Positions 9,014-17,446 of a stretch of DNA of 64,000 bases are shown here, one piece after another (position 1 is the stretch's first letter; the number at the start of each line of letters is the position of its first letter). The translations under genes were made by a program, and so were the position numbers. The notes under the pieces were generated by a model. It made no database searches and was not told the DNA's origin. It saw only the letters and a list, made by a program, of their open reading frames with translations. Source of the stretch: Flavobacterium caseinilyticum (GTDB taxonomy: Bacteria; Bacteroidota; Bacteroidia; Flavobacteriales; Flavobacteriaceae); contig NZ_SMFM01000002.1 of NCBI RefSeq assembly GCF_004349085.1, positions 186,001-250,000 on the forward strand. Reading direction: 5' to 3'.

Positions 9014-10030
9014 TTATTTTCCAATAATTAAATTTCTACTTTTTAAAACTAAATCTAAAACGTTTATCTGTTTATAAAGAAGCAAAAATTGTACAGTTTT
9101 AATAAATCTTGATTGGATATACATTTCATTTATATGCGCATTATTTGCTAATTCTAACCAGTTTTCATATCTCTCTTTCCTCTCTTTTCTAAAGGCTAAA
9201 TCATACATAGACAAATTGGCTAAAATTGACATCATAATGTATTCCCCTTGAATTGCATTGAGAAATTTTTTATTTGAAAATAAATCATATTTTTCTAGAA
9301 CTTCCATTCTTAATTCATAAGACTTATCTTTTATTTTTTTGGTTATGTCGTATCCATATACCTTTTTAGTTAAAGTTAACTCATCATACTGTACATAATG
9401 ATATCCAATTGTATCGGTAACTGCAATAGAATTTACTAAAAATAAATAACTCCAAGTAAATATTGTATCTTCTCCAAAACTTATCGTTGTGTCAAAACTT
9501 AATTTATTATTGACGATTATATCACGTCTGTACAATTTTCCCCATACACTGCTAAGCATTCTATTATATTCCAATTCTGGAATAACCGCACCCAATTGAG
9601 TTTTCGTTTTTGCTTTTTGATTGGGCAAGGAATAACATTGTTGTGGTTTGTTAGATCCATACTCATAACAATACCCACATACAATTAGATCAATTTTATC
9701 ATAGTTCAAAATCTCATCAAATCGCTCTAAAAAAACGTTTTCAATCCAATCGTCAGCATCGATAAAAGCAATATGAGTTCCGCTAGCCAGTTCGATACCT
9801 TTATTACGTGCTGCAGATACTCCTGAATTAGGAATATGACAAACTTTAAATCTATTGTCTTTTAAGGCATATTCATCACATATTTCGGCAGATGTGTCTT
9901 TAGAACCGTCATCAATTAGTAATACCTCAAAATCTAAAAAAGTCTGATTTAAAATACTATCAATACATTTATGCAAATATTTATGAGCATTGTAAACTGG
10001 AACAATAATTGAAATTAGTATCCTATCCAT
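9014..10030 (-). CDS. glycosyltransferase family 2
   Basis: 338-residue GT-A inverting transferase. ISIIVPVYNAHKYLHKCIDS at the N-terminus, DDGSKDTS, SAARNKGIELASG and the metal-binding IDADDW (D-x-D) are all visible, followed by FGEDTIFTWSYLF, which carries the catalytic-base ED. The C-terminal third is a helical extension without clear membrane spans. It probably adds a sugar to the repeat unit. It is 4 nt downstream of the pyruvyltransferase gene. Confidence 0.88.
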   Translation of the reverse strand: MDRILISIIVPVYNAHKYLHKCIDSILNQTFLDFEVLLIDDGSKDTSAEICDEYALKDNRFKVCHIPNSGVSAARNKGIELASGTHIAFIDADDWIENVFLERFDEILNYDKIDLIVCGYCYEYGSNKPQQCYSLPNQKAKTKTQLGAVIPELEYNRMLSSVWGKLYRRDIIVNNKLSFDTTISFGEDTIFTWSYLFLVNSIAVTDTIGYHYVQYDELTLTKKVYGYDITKKIKDKSYELRMEVLEKYDLFSNKKFLNAIQGEYIMMSILANLSMYDLAFRKERKERYENWLELANNAHINEMYIQSRFIKTVQFLLLYKQINVLDLVLKSRNLIIGK

Positions 10031-10034
10031 TATA

Positions 10035-11189
10035 CTACTTGTTTAATGCATTAATCAAATATTGTATTGATTTTGCCTTTTGAATATTAAGAATTTCATT
10101 TACTTTATTAAAATCAATTTGCTCTTCTAATAAAGAAACTGGAACATTATTACAATCAATAACAAGTCTATTTTCAAGATTAAACAATGAAAGTAAAGAT
10201 TGGAAACGTGACAAACCTCTGCCCTTATTTCCTATAGTGATAAATGGTTTATTAAATATTATGGAAAAAACGGTACCGTGAAATGAATCTGTAACAATAT
10301 AGTCGGCATCCATAAATCCTTTAATCCAATCTGTAATAGGCGGATAAACACAATCATCTACACGTCTTGAACCTACCTCTTGGAAATTATTTTCAGGCAT
10401 TACTTCAAATGCAGTACTGTTAAACTGCTTTGCTATTTTAGAAATTAAATTTTGTTTTTCAACACTTCTATCTAAAACATATGCAAATAATTTACCTCCA
10501 TTATCTACATCATTAACAGAAGAGCTTTCCCTGACTAATTCAATATAATCTTTTTGATTTAAAAGTAAAGTAGGGTCCAGCACAAACTCTGCTTTAACAT
10601 TTAAATATTTTTCACAGAGTAAAACACCTGAAAGTTCTCTCACAGAGACACCGTCAAAAAGTTTTATTAATTCAGCTGCTTGCTTGGTTTGCTCCGAATT
10701 AAATTCCCATTCATCTACACCAAATGAAACAGCATAAGATAACCTTTTTATCCTTTTTTCATTTTCAACAAAGTCAAGAAAATAATTTAAAATATTAGGC
10801 GAATATTGAGGTCTCCATGCTTGATCGCTGCCAACAACGTATACATCAAAATTATATTTCTTTAAATGAACCAATTCTTTGTTATTCTCAATACGCTCAG
10901 TCAAAGAAATATATTTATCAATAAAATGCTGGGTCTTTCTAGCTATTGTAGAATATTCAGTTACTGTCGGCCAAATTCGAATCGGACCTTTGTATCGACC
11001 AAGCATTTTCATTATTAATCTTTTCAGGACGGAAAGCACTTTTACTTTATAAGATAGTTTCGGAAGAACTCTATCAATTGTCAATACATCATGCCCTAAT
11101 TCTTTTAAAATTCTTTGTAAAGCGTATGCTTGAAGAATTCCACCATAATTGGTGTGAAGCGGTTGGGTTAGAATTGCTATTTTTTTCAT
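10035..11189 (-). CDS. polysaccharide pyruvyl transferase family protein
   Basis: 384-residue protein of the polysaccharide pyruvyltransferase (CsaB/PssM-like) family, which forms pyruvate ketals on sugars from phosphoenolpyruvate. Family hallmarks: N-terminal LTQPLHTNYGGILQAYALQRIL, VYVVGSDQAWRP in the middle, and DADYIVTDSFHGTVFSIIF in the C-terminal domain. It is intact and full-length. A degenerate copy of its central part lies at about 12446-12605, so the locus once held two such genes. It is 6 nt after the acyltransferase gene. Confidence 0.86.
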   Translation of the reverse strand: MKKIAILTQPLHTNYGGILQAYALQRILKELGHDVLTIDRVLPKLSYKVKVLSVLKRLIMKMLGRYKGPIRIWPTVTEYSTIARKTQHFIDKYISLTERIENNKELVHLKKYNFDVYVVGSDQAWRPQYSPNILNYFLDFVENEKRIKRLSYAVSFGVDEWEFNSEQTKQAAELIKLFDGVSVRELSGVLLCEKYLNVKAEFVLDPTLLLNQKDYIELVRESSSVNDVDNGGKLFAYVLDRSVEKQNLISKIAKQFNSTAFEVMPENNFQEVGSRRVDDCVYPPITDWIKGFMDADYIVTDSFHGTVFSIIFNKPFITIGNKGRGLSRFQSLLSLFNLENRLVIDCNNVPVSLLEEQIDFNKVNEILNIQKAKSIQYLINALNK

Positions 11190-11195
11190 TTTTTT

Positions 11196-12188
11196 TTATA
11201 TTCCTAAATATTTATGTGCTATGTTTTTATTAATAGACTTTATCATTATGCAAATAAGATAAGAAACTCCTACTGTAAACAAGAAAATTAATAATTGATT
11301 TGTCAGACTTGCTTCTTTAACAAAGTTATTTACAAAAAGTAATATTAGTAAATGGTTCAAATAAATTGCGTAAGATACTTGACCCAATGATTCCAAAAAT
11401 TTAAAATTTTCGATATATACATCTTTTTTCCTTAATAAAAGAGTAATAATCATTCCCGAATATATGAAACTTGATAATTTTACTGCCGTTATTGCCTCAT
11501 TCATGTTATTTAATAAATCATAATGAATTTTTGTCACAATCATTTCGAGTATTAAACTAAGAATAATCAATATCAGTAATGCTGTGTTATTTATGTTCAT
11601 TTTATTATTTTTCAAATACATCCCCAGTATAAAAAACATTAACCATGTGACAAGATTACCAGCATATATAATCAAAGGAACTTCTATTTCCAGAAATAAT
11701 TTTAAAAAAATCAGAACTAAACAACTGGTAAAACTCAATAATGAAGCAATAATAAGCCCTTTTGTATTTGCCATTTTCTTTAATAATGGAAGAAAGACAT
11801 AAAATTGAATAATTAACAATACATAATAAAATATTCCTGAAGTTTGAAAGGTTATCAGTTTGAACAAACTAATCAAAATAGTATCTGCATGAAAATACAA
11901 ACCCAAAAACATATAAGGTAAACTCCAAATCAGATATGGCAAATAAACTCTTACAAGTTGTTTTTCAAGAAACATTTTATGGGTATGTTGGGTATTAAAA
12001 ACCTTGTCTGCCATAAAATAACCTGAAAGAGCAATAAAAAGCGGTACTGCGAAATTAATTAATTGTCTAATTAAAATAGCCGTCCAAGAAATTACATTAT
12101 TCACCTCTACATTTAAAGTATGAATTAAAATAACAGCTATTATGGCTATTCCTCTCAGAATATCATAATATTTTATACGCTCACTCAT
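11196..12188 (-). CDS. acyltransferase family 3 (OafA/NodX-like) membrane protein
   Basis: 330-residue polytopic membrane acyltransferase. The first segment carries YYDILRGIAIIAVILIHT with the conserved Arg-Gly and His. FAVPLFIALSGYFMA and the second Arg region RVYLPYLIWSLPYMF follow, then about nine hydrophobic spans. It likely O-acetylates the glycan on the lipid carrier or in the periplasm. It is the first intact gene after a 443-nt gap holding a pseudogene fragment. Confidence 0.85.
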   Translation of the reverse strand: MSERIKYYDILRGIAIIAVILIHTLNVEVNNVISWTAILIRQLINFAVPLFIALSGYFMADKVFNTQHTHKMFLEKQLVRVYLPYLIWSLPYMFLGLYFHADTILISLFKLITFQTSGIFYYVLLIIQFYVFLPLLKKMANTKGLIIASLLSFTSCLVLIFLKLFLEIEVPLIIYAGNLVTWLMFFILGMYLKNNKMNINNTALLILIILSLILEMIVTKIHYDLLNNMNEAITAVKLSSFIYSGMIITLLLRKKDVYIENFKFLESLGQVSYAIYLNHLLILLFVNNFVKEASLTNQLLIFLFTVGVSYLICIMIKSINKNIAHKYLGI

Positions 12189-12631
12189 AAAAATTAAATA
12201 ATTTTAATTCAACAATCCACATTAATCTCGCAATCCATTGGTAATACTTAATAAAATCATTTGCTTTATTTTTATTTCTTAAATTTTAATATCAAAAAAT
12301 AAAGAACTTTGATTTTTTTTCCAAAGTTTAATAAAGTTTTTTTTAGTAGCGCTACTTCTTATGTTTTTTATAAATTAAGTTTAAAATCATAAACATCTAA
12401 ACAAAAAGCATTTTCAAATTTTTTGTGATTTTCTCTTTTTTTATATAATCAAGAAAATAATTTAAATACTTGGCGAATAATGTGGTCTCTGCACTTGATA
12501 GCTACTAAAAATTTAAATTTCAAAATATATTTCTTTAAAAGAAATAACTCATTTTTTTCACTACGCTCAATTTAAGAAATATACTGACAACAAAATATTT
12601 AGTGTTTTTTTTTAATTTCAGAATCTAATAC
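12189..12631. other. 443-nt gap: very AT-rich DNA with a pyruvyltransferase gene relic
   Basis: No intact ORF. The left two thirds (12189-12440) are simple A/T-rich sequence where I recognise nothing. The right part holds a decayed minus-strand copy of a polysaccharide pyruvyltransferase segment, listed separately. The gap lies inside the polysaccharide operon, with flanking genes on the same strand. Confidence 0.7.
12446..12605 (-). pseudogene. degenerate fragment of a polysaccharide pyruvyltransferase gene
   Basis: This stretch aligns by eye to 10772-10930 inside the intact pyruvyltransferase gene: the same order of blocks (TCAAGAAAATAATTTAAA, then GGCGAATA, GGTCTC, ACTTGAT, ATATTTCTTTAAA, ACGCTCA, AAGAAATAT) with scattered substitutions and small indels. 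The intact copy there encodes the VGSDQAWRPQ and NYFLDF region. The relic is frameshifted and has in-frame stops, so it cannot be functional. It lies directly downstream of the F420-dehydrogenase-beta-like gene, a common partner of pyruvyltransferases in glycan clusters. Either an old paralogue was lost or the intact gene arose by duplication. Confidence 0.75.
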
Positions 12632-13960
12632 CTAAATTATTCGTTTTCTTAATTTATGATTAATTTTTGTTAACAGAATTAAAAGTTTTAAATCATATTT
12701 CATCGAGATTTTAAATTTTTTATGATCCTTTAATTGTCGCCATGTTGTTAAACTCATTTTACGTGTTCTTTGTCTTTGAAGTTGAACTAGTTTAAATGGC
12801 AAACTAATAGATTTTAAATTTCTTCTTCTTATGCTTGGTACTAATTTATTTTTAAATTTTCTTGTTTTTATTCTAAAATCAATAGCGTCTTGCCTATGTA
12901 TAAAACTTGAAGCTTGTGAAGCTATTATTTTTTCTTTACTAATTTCAGTAACACACAAAGAACCATTTCTAATCCCTTTTCTTACAATTTGATCTGCTAA
13001 TTTCGATCTGGTAACTACAACACTGTTTCCTAGACCTTCATTTCTATATTCCTCTAACCAAGCATCCCCTAGTGAGACATCTGCTAATTCTGTTAGAACA
13101 TCAGTACAGAAATCACACGCGTTAGACTTAAAAAGACCGGTTCCCCACATGTCTCCAACAGTATTCATTTTCATTTGATGAAAATTATTTTTTTCATCAT
13201 ATGCTCCGAATGAATAGTCTGATGATAAACTTTTTTTATCTTTAATACGATATTCTTGTTTTGAATATGCCTCATTAATTCCTGAATTTTGTGCTAAGTA
13301 ATCAGTAAAAAATTTACTTTTTAAACCACCACAAATAATCCCAACCAAAAAAGGAATTTTTAATTTTAATTCTGGATTATAATACTGCTTCAATCTAATC
13401 GCTTTTATAAAGCAAGCAACACCTGAAACGGCAACTTTCCCATCTACCTCATTAATTTTTAAAAACAATTCTTCTAACGATACAGGTATATATCTAGTTT
13501 TAGAAATTTTAATTATATCATTTACCTGATTAAAAAATTGGTACTTATATGTACCTTCTACCTCTTTTACAATAAATAAATAGTCTACAATTCTATCTTC
13601 TAATAATTTTTTAAAGATGTAAGTCGCTAAACCTCCAGATGACGCAACTTCTCTGTATTCGTTAGAATAACCAACATAAGTATTTTCAAACCTACCTACT
13701 TTTGGATCATAGTTAGTAGCTCCCTTCAAGTATATATCTGCTAATTTATCTTCATCTTTAACCTCATCATCTGGACTAGGATTAAATGGACAGACTCTTA
13801 TTGCATTGTCATTGATATTGTCCCCAATTTGATGCGGTGTTAAAAATCCATATTCATTCCATTGCATCTTCAGTGAGGATGGTGATTCAGATACACAAAT
13901 ACCACAACCAGTACATAATTCCTGCTTAACTATTTCTTGTATACTTGTTGGATTCTTCAT
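12632..13960 (-). CDS. coenzyme F420 hydrogenase/dehydrogenase beta-subunit family Fe-S protein
   Basis: 442-residue FrhB/FdhB-like protein. An N-terminal ferredoxin-like segment (ELCTGCGICVSESP, Cys near residues 16-22, with VCPFNP about 40 residues later) precedes the FrhB-type core, which has SSGGLATYIFKKLLE, VSGVACFIKAIR, GIICGGLKSKFFTDYLA and a second Cys cluster CDFCTDVLTELADVSLGDAW. Homologues are frequent in bacterial polysaccharide clusters beside pyruvyltransferases, with no settled reaction; most of these bacteria make no F420. Its start overlaps the flippase stop by 1 nt (TAATG). Family firm, function unknown. Confidence 0.8.
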   Translation of the reverse strand: MKNPTSIQEIVKQELCTGCGICVSESPSSLKMQWNEYGFLTPHQIGDNINDNAIRVCPFNPSPDDEVKDEDKLADIYLKGATNYDPKVGRFENTYVGYSNEYREVASSGGLATYIFKKLLEDRIVDYLFIVKEVEGTYKYQFFNQVNDIIKISKTRYIPVSLEELFLKINEVDGKVAVSGVACFIKAIRLKQYYNPELKLKIPFLVGIICGGLKSKFFTDYLAQNSGINEAYSKQEYRIKDKKSLSSDYSFGAYDEKNNFHQMKMNTVGDMWGTGLFKSNACDFCTDVLTELADVSLGDAWLEEYRNEGLGNSVVVTRSKLADQIVRKGIRNGSLCVTEISKEKIIASQASSFIHRQDAIDFRIKTRKFKNKLVPSIRRRNLKSISLPFKLVQLQRQRTRKMSLTTWRQLKDHKKFKISMKYDLKLLILLTKINHKLRKRII

Positions 13961-15480
13961 TACTTGCTAATTTTATTGAAGATAAATTGTTTGATAAATA
14001 ATCTTTCGTTTTTACTAATACCAAATAGTGATATTGCTATGATTGTAATTATTATAATATAAAAGGACCTAATCATAACAATTTGAAATTCTGATAGACT
14101 CACGTCTATTCGATTAAAGAATAAAATCATCACCAAAACTATAAAACTTACAACAAATATTTTGCTGACTACTTGCTTAAAAAAATCAATAACCGACAGT
14201 TTTAAGCTATTTCTTACATAATAAAGTCTGAATAAAAAAGAAATACATGATATTATTATACTACTAAAAAATACCAATTCTGGCTTATTATAAATTTTTA
14301 ATAAAACATATGCTATTGGCAGATTGAGAAATATAAAAGAACCAATTACTATCTGATACCATTTTATTTTACCAGTTGCTTGAATACCAGTCATTAAAGG
14401 TCCTGAAACAGAATCAATTAATAGATTTATCAAGGCTAGAGTAACAAAAATAGCTGTATATTTAGGAGGATTTATGAGCCATATTTTTAAAATAAAATCT
14501 ATACTAAACAGAATAGGGCAAACAATTAAAAATAATAAGAAATAAGAAAATTTTGCACTCTGAAATATTAAATTTAAAGATTGTTTAGTATTCCCATTTG
14601 CATAATTCTTAATTATCTGAGGATTTACTGCCATTTGGAAATTAGCGACAAAGACTTGTACAGCTCCTTGAACTTGAAGTGTAATACCAAAAGCAGCATT
14701 TAAGACTGTTCCAAAAAACAAATTTAAAAGAATATTAATTCCTTGTCCTCTCGCAACTGCAGCAATATTACCGAAGATATTCCAGCCAGAATAGGATATT
14801 AATATTTTATATAATTGTTTTTCATAAAAGAATTTATAAATACTTTCCGTGAAATTTCTTTTACAATAATATGTATAAAAAATAGCTATTAGAATTGTTA
14901 CAAAAAACATCAAAACAGCATAAGTTTTCAACTTATCAAATGGAGAAACAATGAGTAAATAAAGTATAAATAGTTTTAATGAAACCTCTACAATACTAAA
15001 AATAGCATAGATATTCATTCTTTCTCTTGCGATAATTAAAGCATTGTAGGGCACTTGCACTACTCCCACTAACAATGCAAATATTGAGAATTGATATACC
15101 CAATTTATAGCATTCATTTTCTCTATTGGAACATTTAATTTATAGTTTACAAACCACAACCCAATTGTTTCAGCTAAAATTAAAACTAATATTGCAATTC
15201 CAATATGAATATTTAGAGTGGCATTAAATGTTTGTTTTAGTTTTACTTCATCATTAGTACCTATATCAAAAGCTAAAAAACGTTGTGTTGCTGAGGACAT
15301 GGCAGAATTAAAAAAACTAAATAAAGTGACTACACCACCGATAATAATATAAATACCGTAATCTTCTATACCAAGTGTATTTAATACAACACGTGAAGTA
15401 TACAGACTTACAACCATGGTAATAATCATTCTTATGTATAAGAACATCGTGTTTTTTGCTATGGTTTTTGAACTTGACAA
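13960..15480 (-). CDS. Wzx-type polysaccharide flippase (MOP superfamily)
   Basis: 506-residue membrane protein with about 12-14 hydrophobic spans. It starts SSSKTIAKNTMFLYIRMIITMVVSLYTSR and contains NTLGIEDYGIYIIIGGVV, the signature start of Wzx/RfbX-type flippases. It should move the lipid-linked repeat unit across the inner membrane. It is the first gene of the minus-strand cluster: nothing is coded on this strand for almost 1 kb upstream, and a candidate promoter lies about 340 nt before it. It is coupled to the next gene by a 1-nt stop/start overlap. Confidence 0.85.
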   Translation of the reverse strand: MSSSKTIAKNTMFLYIRMIITMVVSLYTSRVVLNTLGIEDYGIYIIIGGVVTLFSFFNSAMSSATQRFLAFDIGTNDEVKLKQTFNATLNIHIGIAILVLILAETIGLWFVNYKLNVPIEKMNAINWVYQFSIFALLVGVVQVPYNALIIARERMNIYAIFSIVEVSLKLFILYLLIVSPFDKLKTYAVLMFFVTILIAIFYTYYCKRNFTESIYKFFYEKQLYKILISYSGWNIFGNIAAVARGQGINILLNLFFGTVLNAAFGITLQVQGAVQVFVANFQMAVNPQIIKNYANGNTKQSLNLIFQSAKFSYFLLFLIVCPILFSIDFILKIWLINPPKYTAIFVTLALINLLIDSVSGPLMTGIQATGKIKWYQIVIGSFIFLNLPIAYVLLKIYNKPELVFFSSIIISCISFLFRLYYVRNSLKLSVIDFFKQVVSKIFVVSFIVLVMILFFNRIDVSLSEFQIVMIRSFYIIIITIIAISLFGISKNERLFIKQFIFNKISK

Positions 15481-15825
15481 TTTATTGTATAATTTTTAAC
15501 TAAGCTTTTTGCTAATCATCTTCAATTGGTCCAATATTATGTTAATTAAATATGTAACATAATATAGAAACAAGAAATAGAAAAACTAGTTGATCTCTTT
15601 TTTTTATTGAAGTTCGGTGCTTAAAAAGTTTATGATACACACCATTATTGTTAATCATTAATATGCGAAGGTTTAAAAAATTAAATACCTTACGGTTTCC
15701 TGTGTTTTACTGCTTTTTCAAGGAGTTTTAACTTAATTCTAAGTAGTTTTGCTCATTTTATTCCACGGCTTCGCCCCTCATACTCCCATAAATGGGCTAA
15801 AAAAGGGCAATCGCGGGCAAAAGTA
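15481..15825 (-). promoter_or_regulatory. candidate promoter and long structured leader of the polysaccharide cluster
   Basis: On the minus strand a -7 box TACTTTTG lies at 15825-15818 (complement of CAAAAGTA), with no good TTG at the usual -33 distance. A transcript from there would have a roughly 330-nt leader before the flippase. Short hairpins on the minus strand: CCCATTTATGGG (15796-15785), ACTTAGAATTAAGT (15744-15731) and ACC-GTAA-GGT with a GNRA-type loop (15696-15687). The stretch has no ORF and is richer in GC near its 5' end than its surroundings. It may be an antitermination or other regulatory RNA; this is inference. Confidence 0.4.
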
Positions 15826-16342
15826 CGTAAAATAAATGCTTTTTATCTTAATTATAAAAACCAAAAAAATCGACAAAGAGCACAATAAACCGATAAACTA
15901 CATATAACCAATATTAATGTAGTGGAAATCAATTGCTTTACGATTAAAATTTTTCTCACTATTTATGCTCAAAAGAAGAAAAAACTTTTTTTTTAGTTGC
16001 GGAGCTCAATTGCTTTGAATTGCTCATTTTATTTATGGTTTAAAAATTAGAAATAGGTTTATTTGTAAAGTTGTAAATAAACACGTATTTATTTACAGTG
16101 ACGATACCCACTTTTAGTGATATTTGGAATAATAAAGTTGCGAAAGTATTTAGTTTAGTGTTATTTATTTTACGGGTTTCCACATTTCGATAATTTATTT
16201 TTAAATATTAACACTAAACTATCAGTAATTGAAGATATAAGCTTAAACCATAATCTTAATTGTTTACAGGGTTTAGAAATCGAACTAGCGACGACTGGCG
16301 ATCAGGAGGATGATTTGGTACTTAATCTCAATACTATTTATA
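15826..16342. other. AT-rich intergenic region with a 12-bp inverted repeat
   Basis: No supported gene. A perfect inverted repeat, AGTTTAGTGTTA at 16152-16163 and its complement at 16209-16220, encloses 45 bases including ACGGGTTTCCACATTTCGAT. From 16259 to 16320 the base composition rises and one plus frame stays open for 30-odd codons (LEIELATTGDQEDDLVLNL), possibly the tail of a lost gene, but nothing upstream supports it. I see no tRNA. Confidence 0.5.
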
Positions 16343-16380
16343 ACAAAAAAGCCCTAAACACCTCAAATGTTTAGGGCTTT
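16343..16380 (-). terminator. Rho-independent terminator of the alcohol dehydrogenase gene
   Basis: A perfect 13-bp stem, 16348-16360 (AAAGCCCTAAACA) with 16368-16380, has a 7-nt loop. On the minus strand it is followed by a run of T. It lies 22 nt after the stop of the minus-strand alcohol dehydrogenase. Confidence 0.88.
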
Positions 16381-16402
16381 ACTAAATCTTTTAACCTTGT
16401 AT

Positions 16403-17446
16403 TTACAATGTCGCCATATCAATTACAAAACGGTAGCGAACATCCCCTTTTACCATTCGGTCATAGGCATCATTAATGTTTTTGATATCAATCATTTCTA
16501 TTTCAGAGACAATACCATGTTCAGCGCAGTAATCCAACATTTCCTGTGTTTCAGGCAAACCGCCAATCAATGAACCCGCCAAGCTTTTTCTGCCGCCGAT
16601 TAAGCTAAAAGCATGAATTTCATAAGGTGTTGGTGGCACTCCCACGCAAATATGTACTCCATTTGTTCTTAATAAGGATAAATACAAGTTCAGATCGTGT
16701 GGTGCTGAAACTGTATCCAGAATAAAGTCAAAATATCCAGCGGCACTTTTTAGTTGCTCCGCATCTTTAGTAACAATAAATTTATGCGCTCCTAATTTTT
16801 TGGCATCAGCTTCTTTATCGGGGGAAGTACTCAAAACGGTAACCTCAGCACCAAAGGCAACCCCAAATTTAACTGCCATATGTCCCAGACCGCCTAAACC
16901 TAAAACTGCTAACTTATGTCCTTTTCCTACTTTCCAATGTTTTAAAGGCGAGTAAGTGGTAATTCCGGCACAAAGCAAGGGAGCAACTGCAGCTAAATCT
17001 AATTTATCCGAAACATGCAGCACAAAATCTTCGTGTACTACAATTGTATTCGAATATCCGCCATAGGTTGGTGTTTTTCCATCTTGTTCCAATGCATTAT
17101 AAGTCGCAGTACTTCCATTTGCACAAAACTGCTCTAAACCTTCCTGACAGTTTTCACAGGTTCTGCAAGAATCTACCAGACATCCCGTACCCGCTAAATC
17201 CCCTGTTTTAAATTTTTTGACATGGCTTCCCACTTTTATTACTTTCCCCACTATCTCGTGTCCGGGAACCATCGGGTAAATTGCGCCACCCCAATCATCT
17301 TTTATTTGATGCAGATCACTATGACAAACGCCACAGAACTGGATATCAAATTGCACGTCATGCGGTCCTACTTCTCTTCTTTCAAAATTCCATGGTGCTA
17401 AATCAGTCTTAGCATCTGCTACAGCGTATCCTTTTGTTGGTATCAT
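16403..17446 (-). CDS. zinc-dependent NAD(P) alcohol dehydrogenase (YahK/cinnamyl-alcohol type)
   Basis: 347-residue medium-chain dehydrogenase, cytosolic, expected to interconvert primary alcohols or aldehydes with NADP(H). Catalytic zinc ligands are Cys41 (GVCHSD), His63 and Glu64 (PGHEIVGKV). The structural zinc site is Cys94, 97, 100 and 108. The Rossmann loop is GLGGLGHMAVKFG. Full-length and closest in pattern to YahK/AdhC-like aldehyde reductases. It stands alone between the polysaccharide cluster and a long non-coding stretch and has its own terminator. Physiological substrate unknown. Confidence 0.88.
   Translation of the reverse strand: MIPTKGYAVADAKTDLAPWNFERREVGPHDVQFDIQFCGVCHSDLHQIKDDWGGAIYPMVPGHEIVGKVIKVGSHVKKFKTGDLAGTGCLVDSCRTCENCQEGLEQFCANGSTATYNALEQDGKTPTYGGYSNTIVVHEDFVLHVSDKLDLAAVAPLLCAGITTYSPLKHWKVGKGHKLAVLGLGGLGHMAVKFGVAFGAEVTVLSTSPDKEADAKKLGAHKFIVTKDAEQLKSAAGYFDFILDTVSAPHDLNLYLSLLRTNGVHICVGVPPTPYEIHAFSLIGGRKSLAGSLIGGLPETQEMLDYCAEHGIVSEIEMIDIKNINDAYDRMVKGDVRYRFVIDMATL

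Noticed and set aside
16159..16370. Open plus frame ending LNLNTIYNKKALNTSNV as a gene or gene tail
   Set aside because: It has no ATG near its beginning, runs through an inverted repeat and the terminator stem, and matches no family I know.
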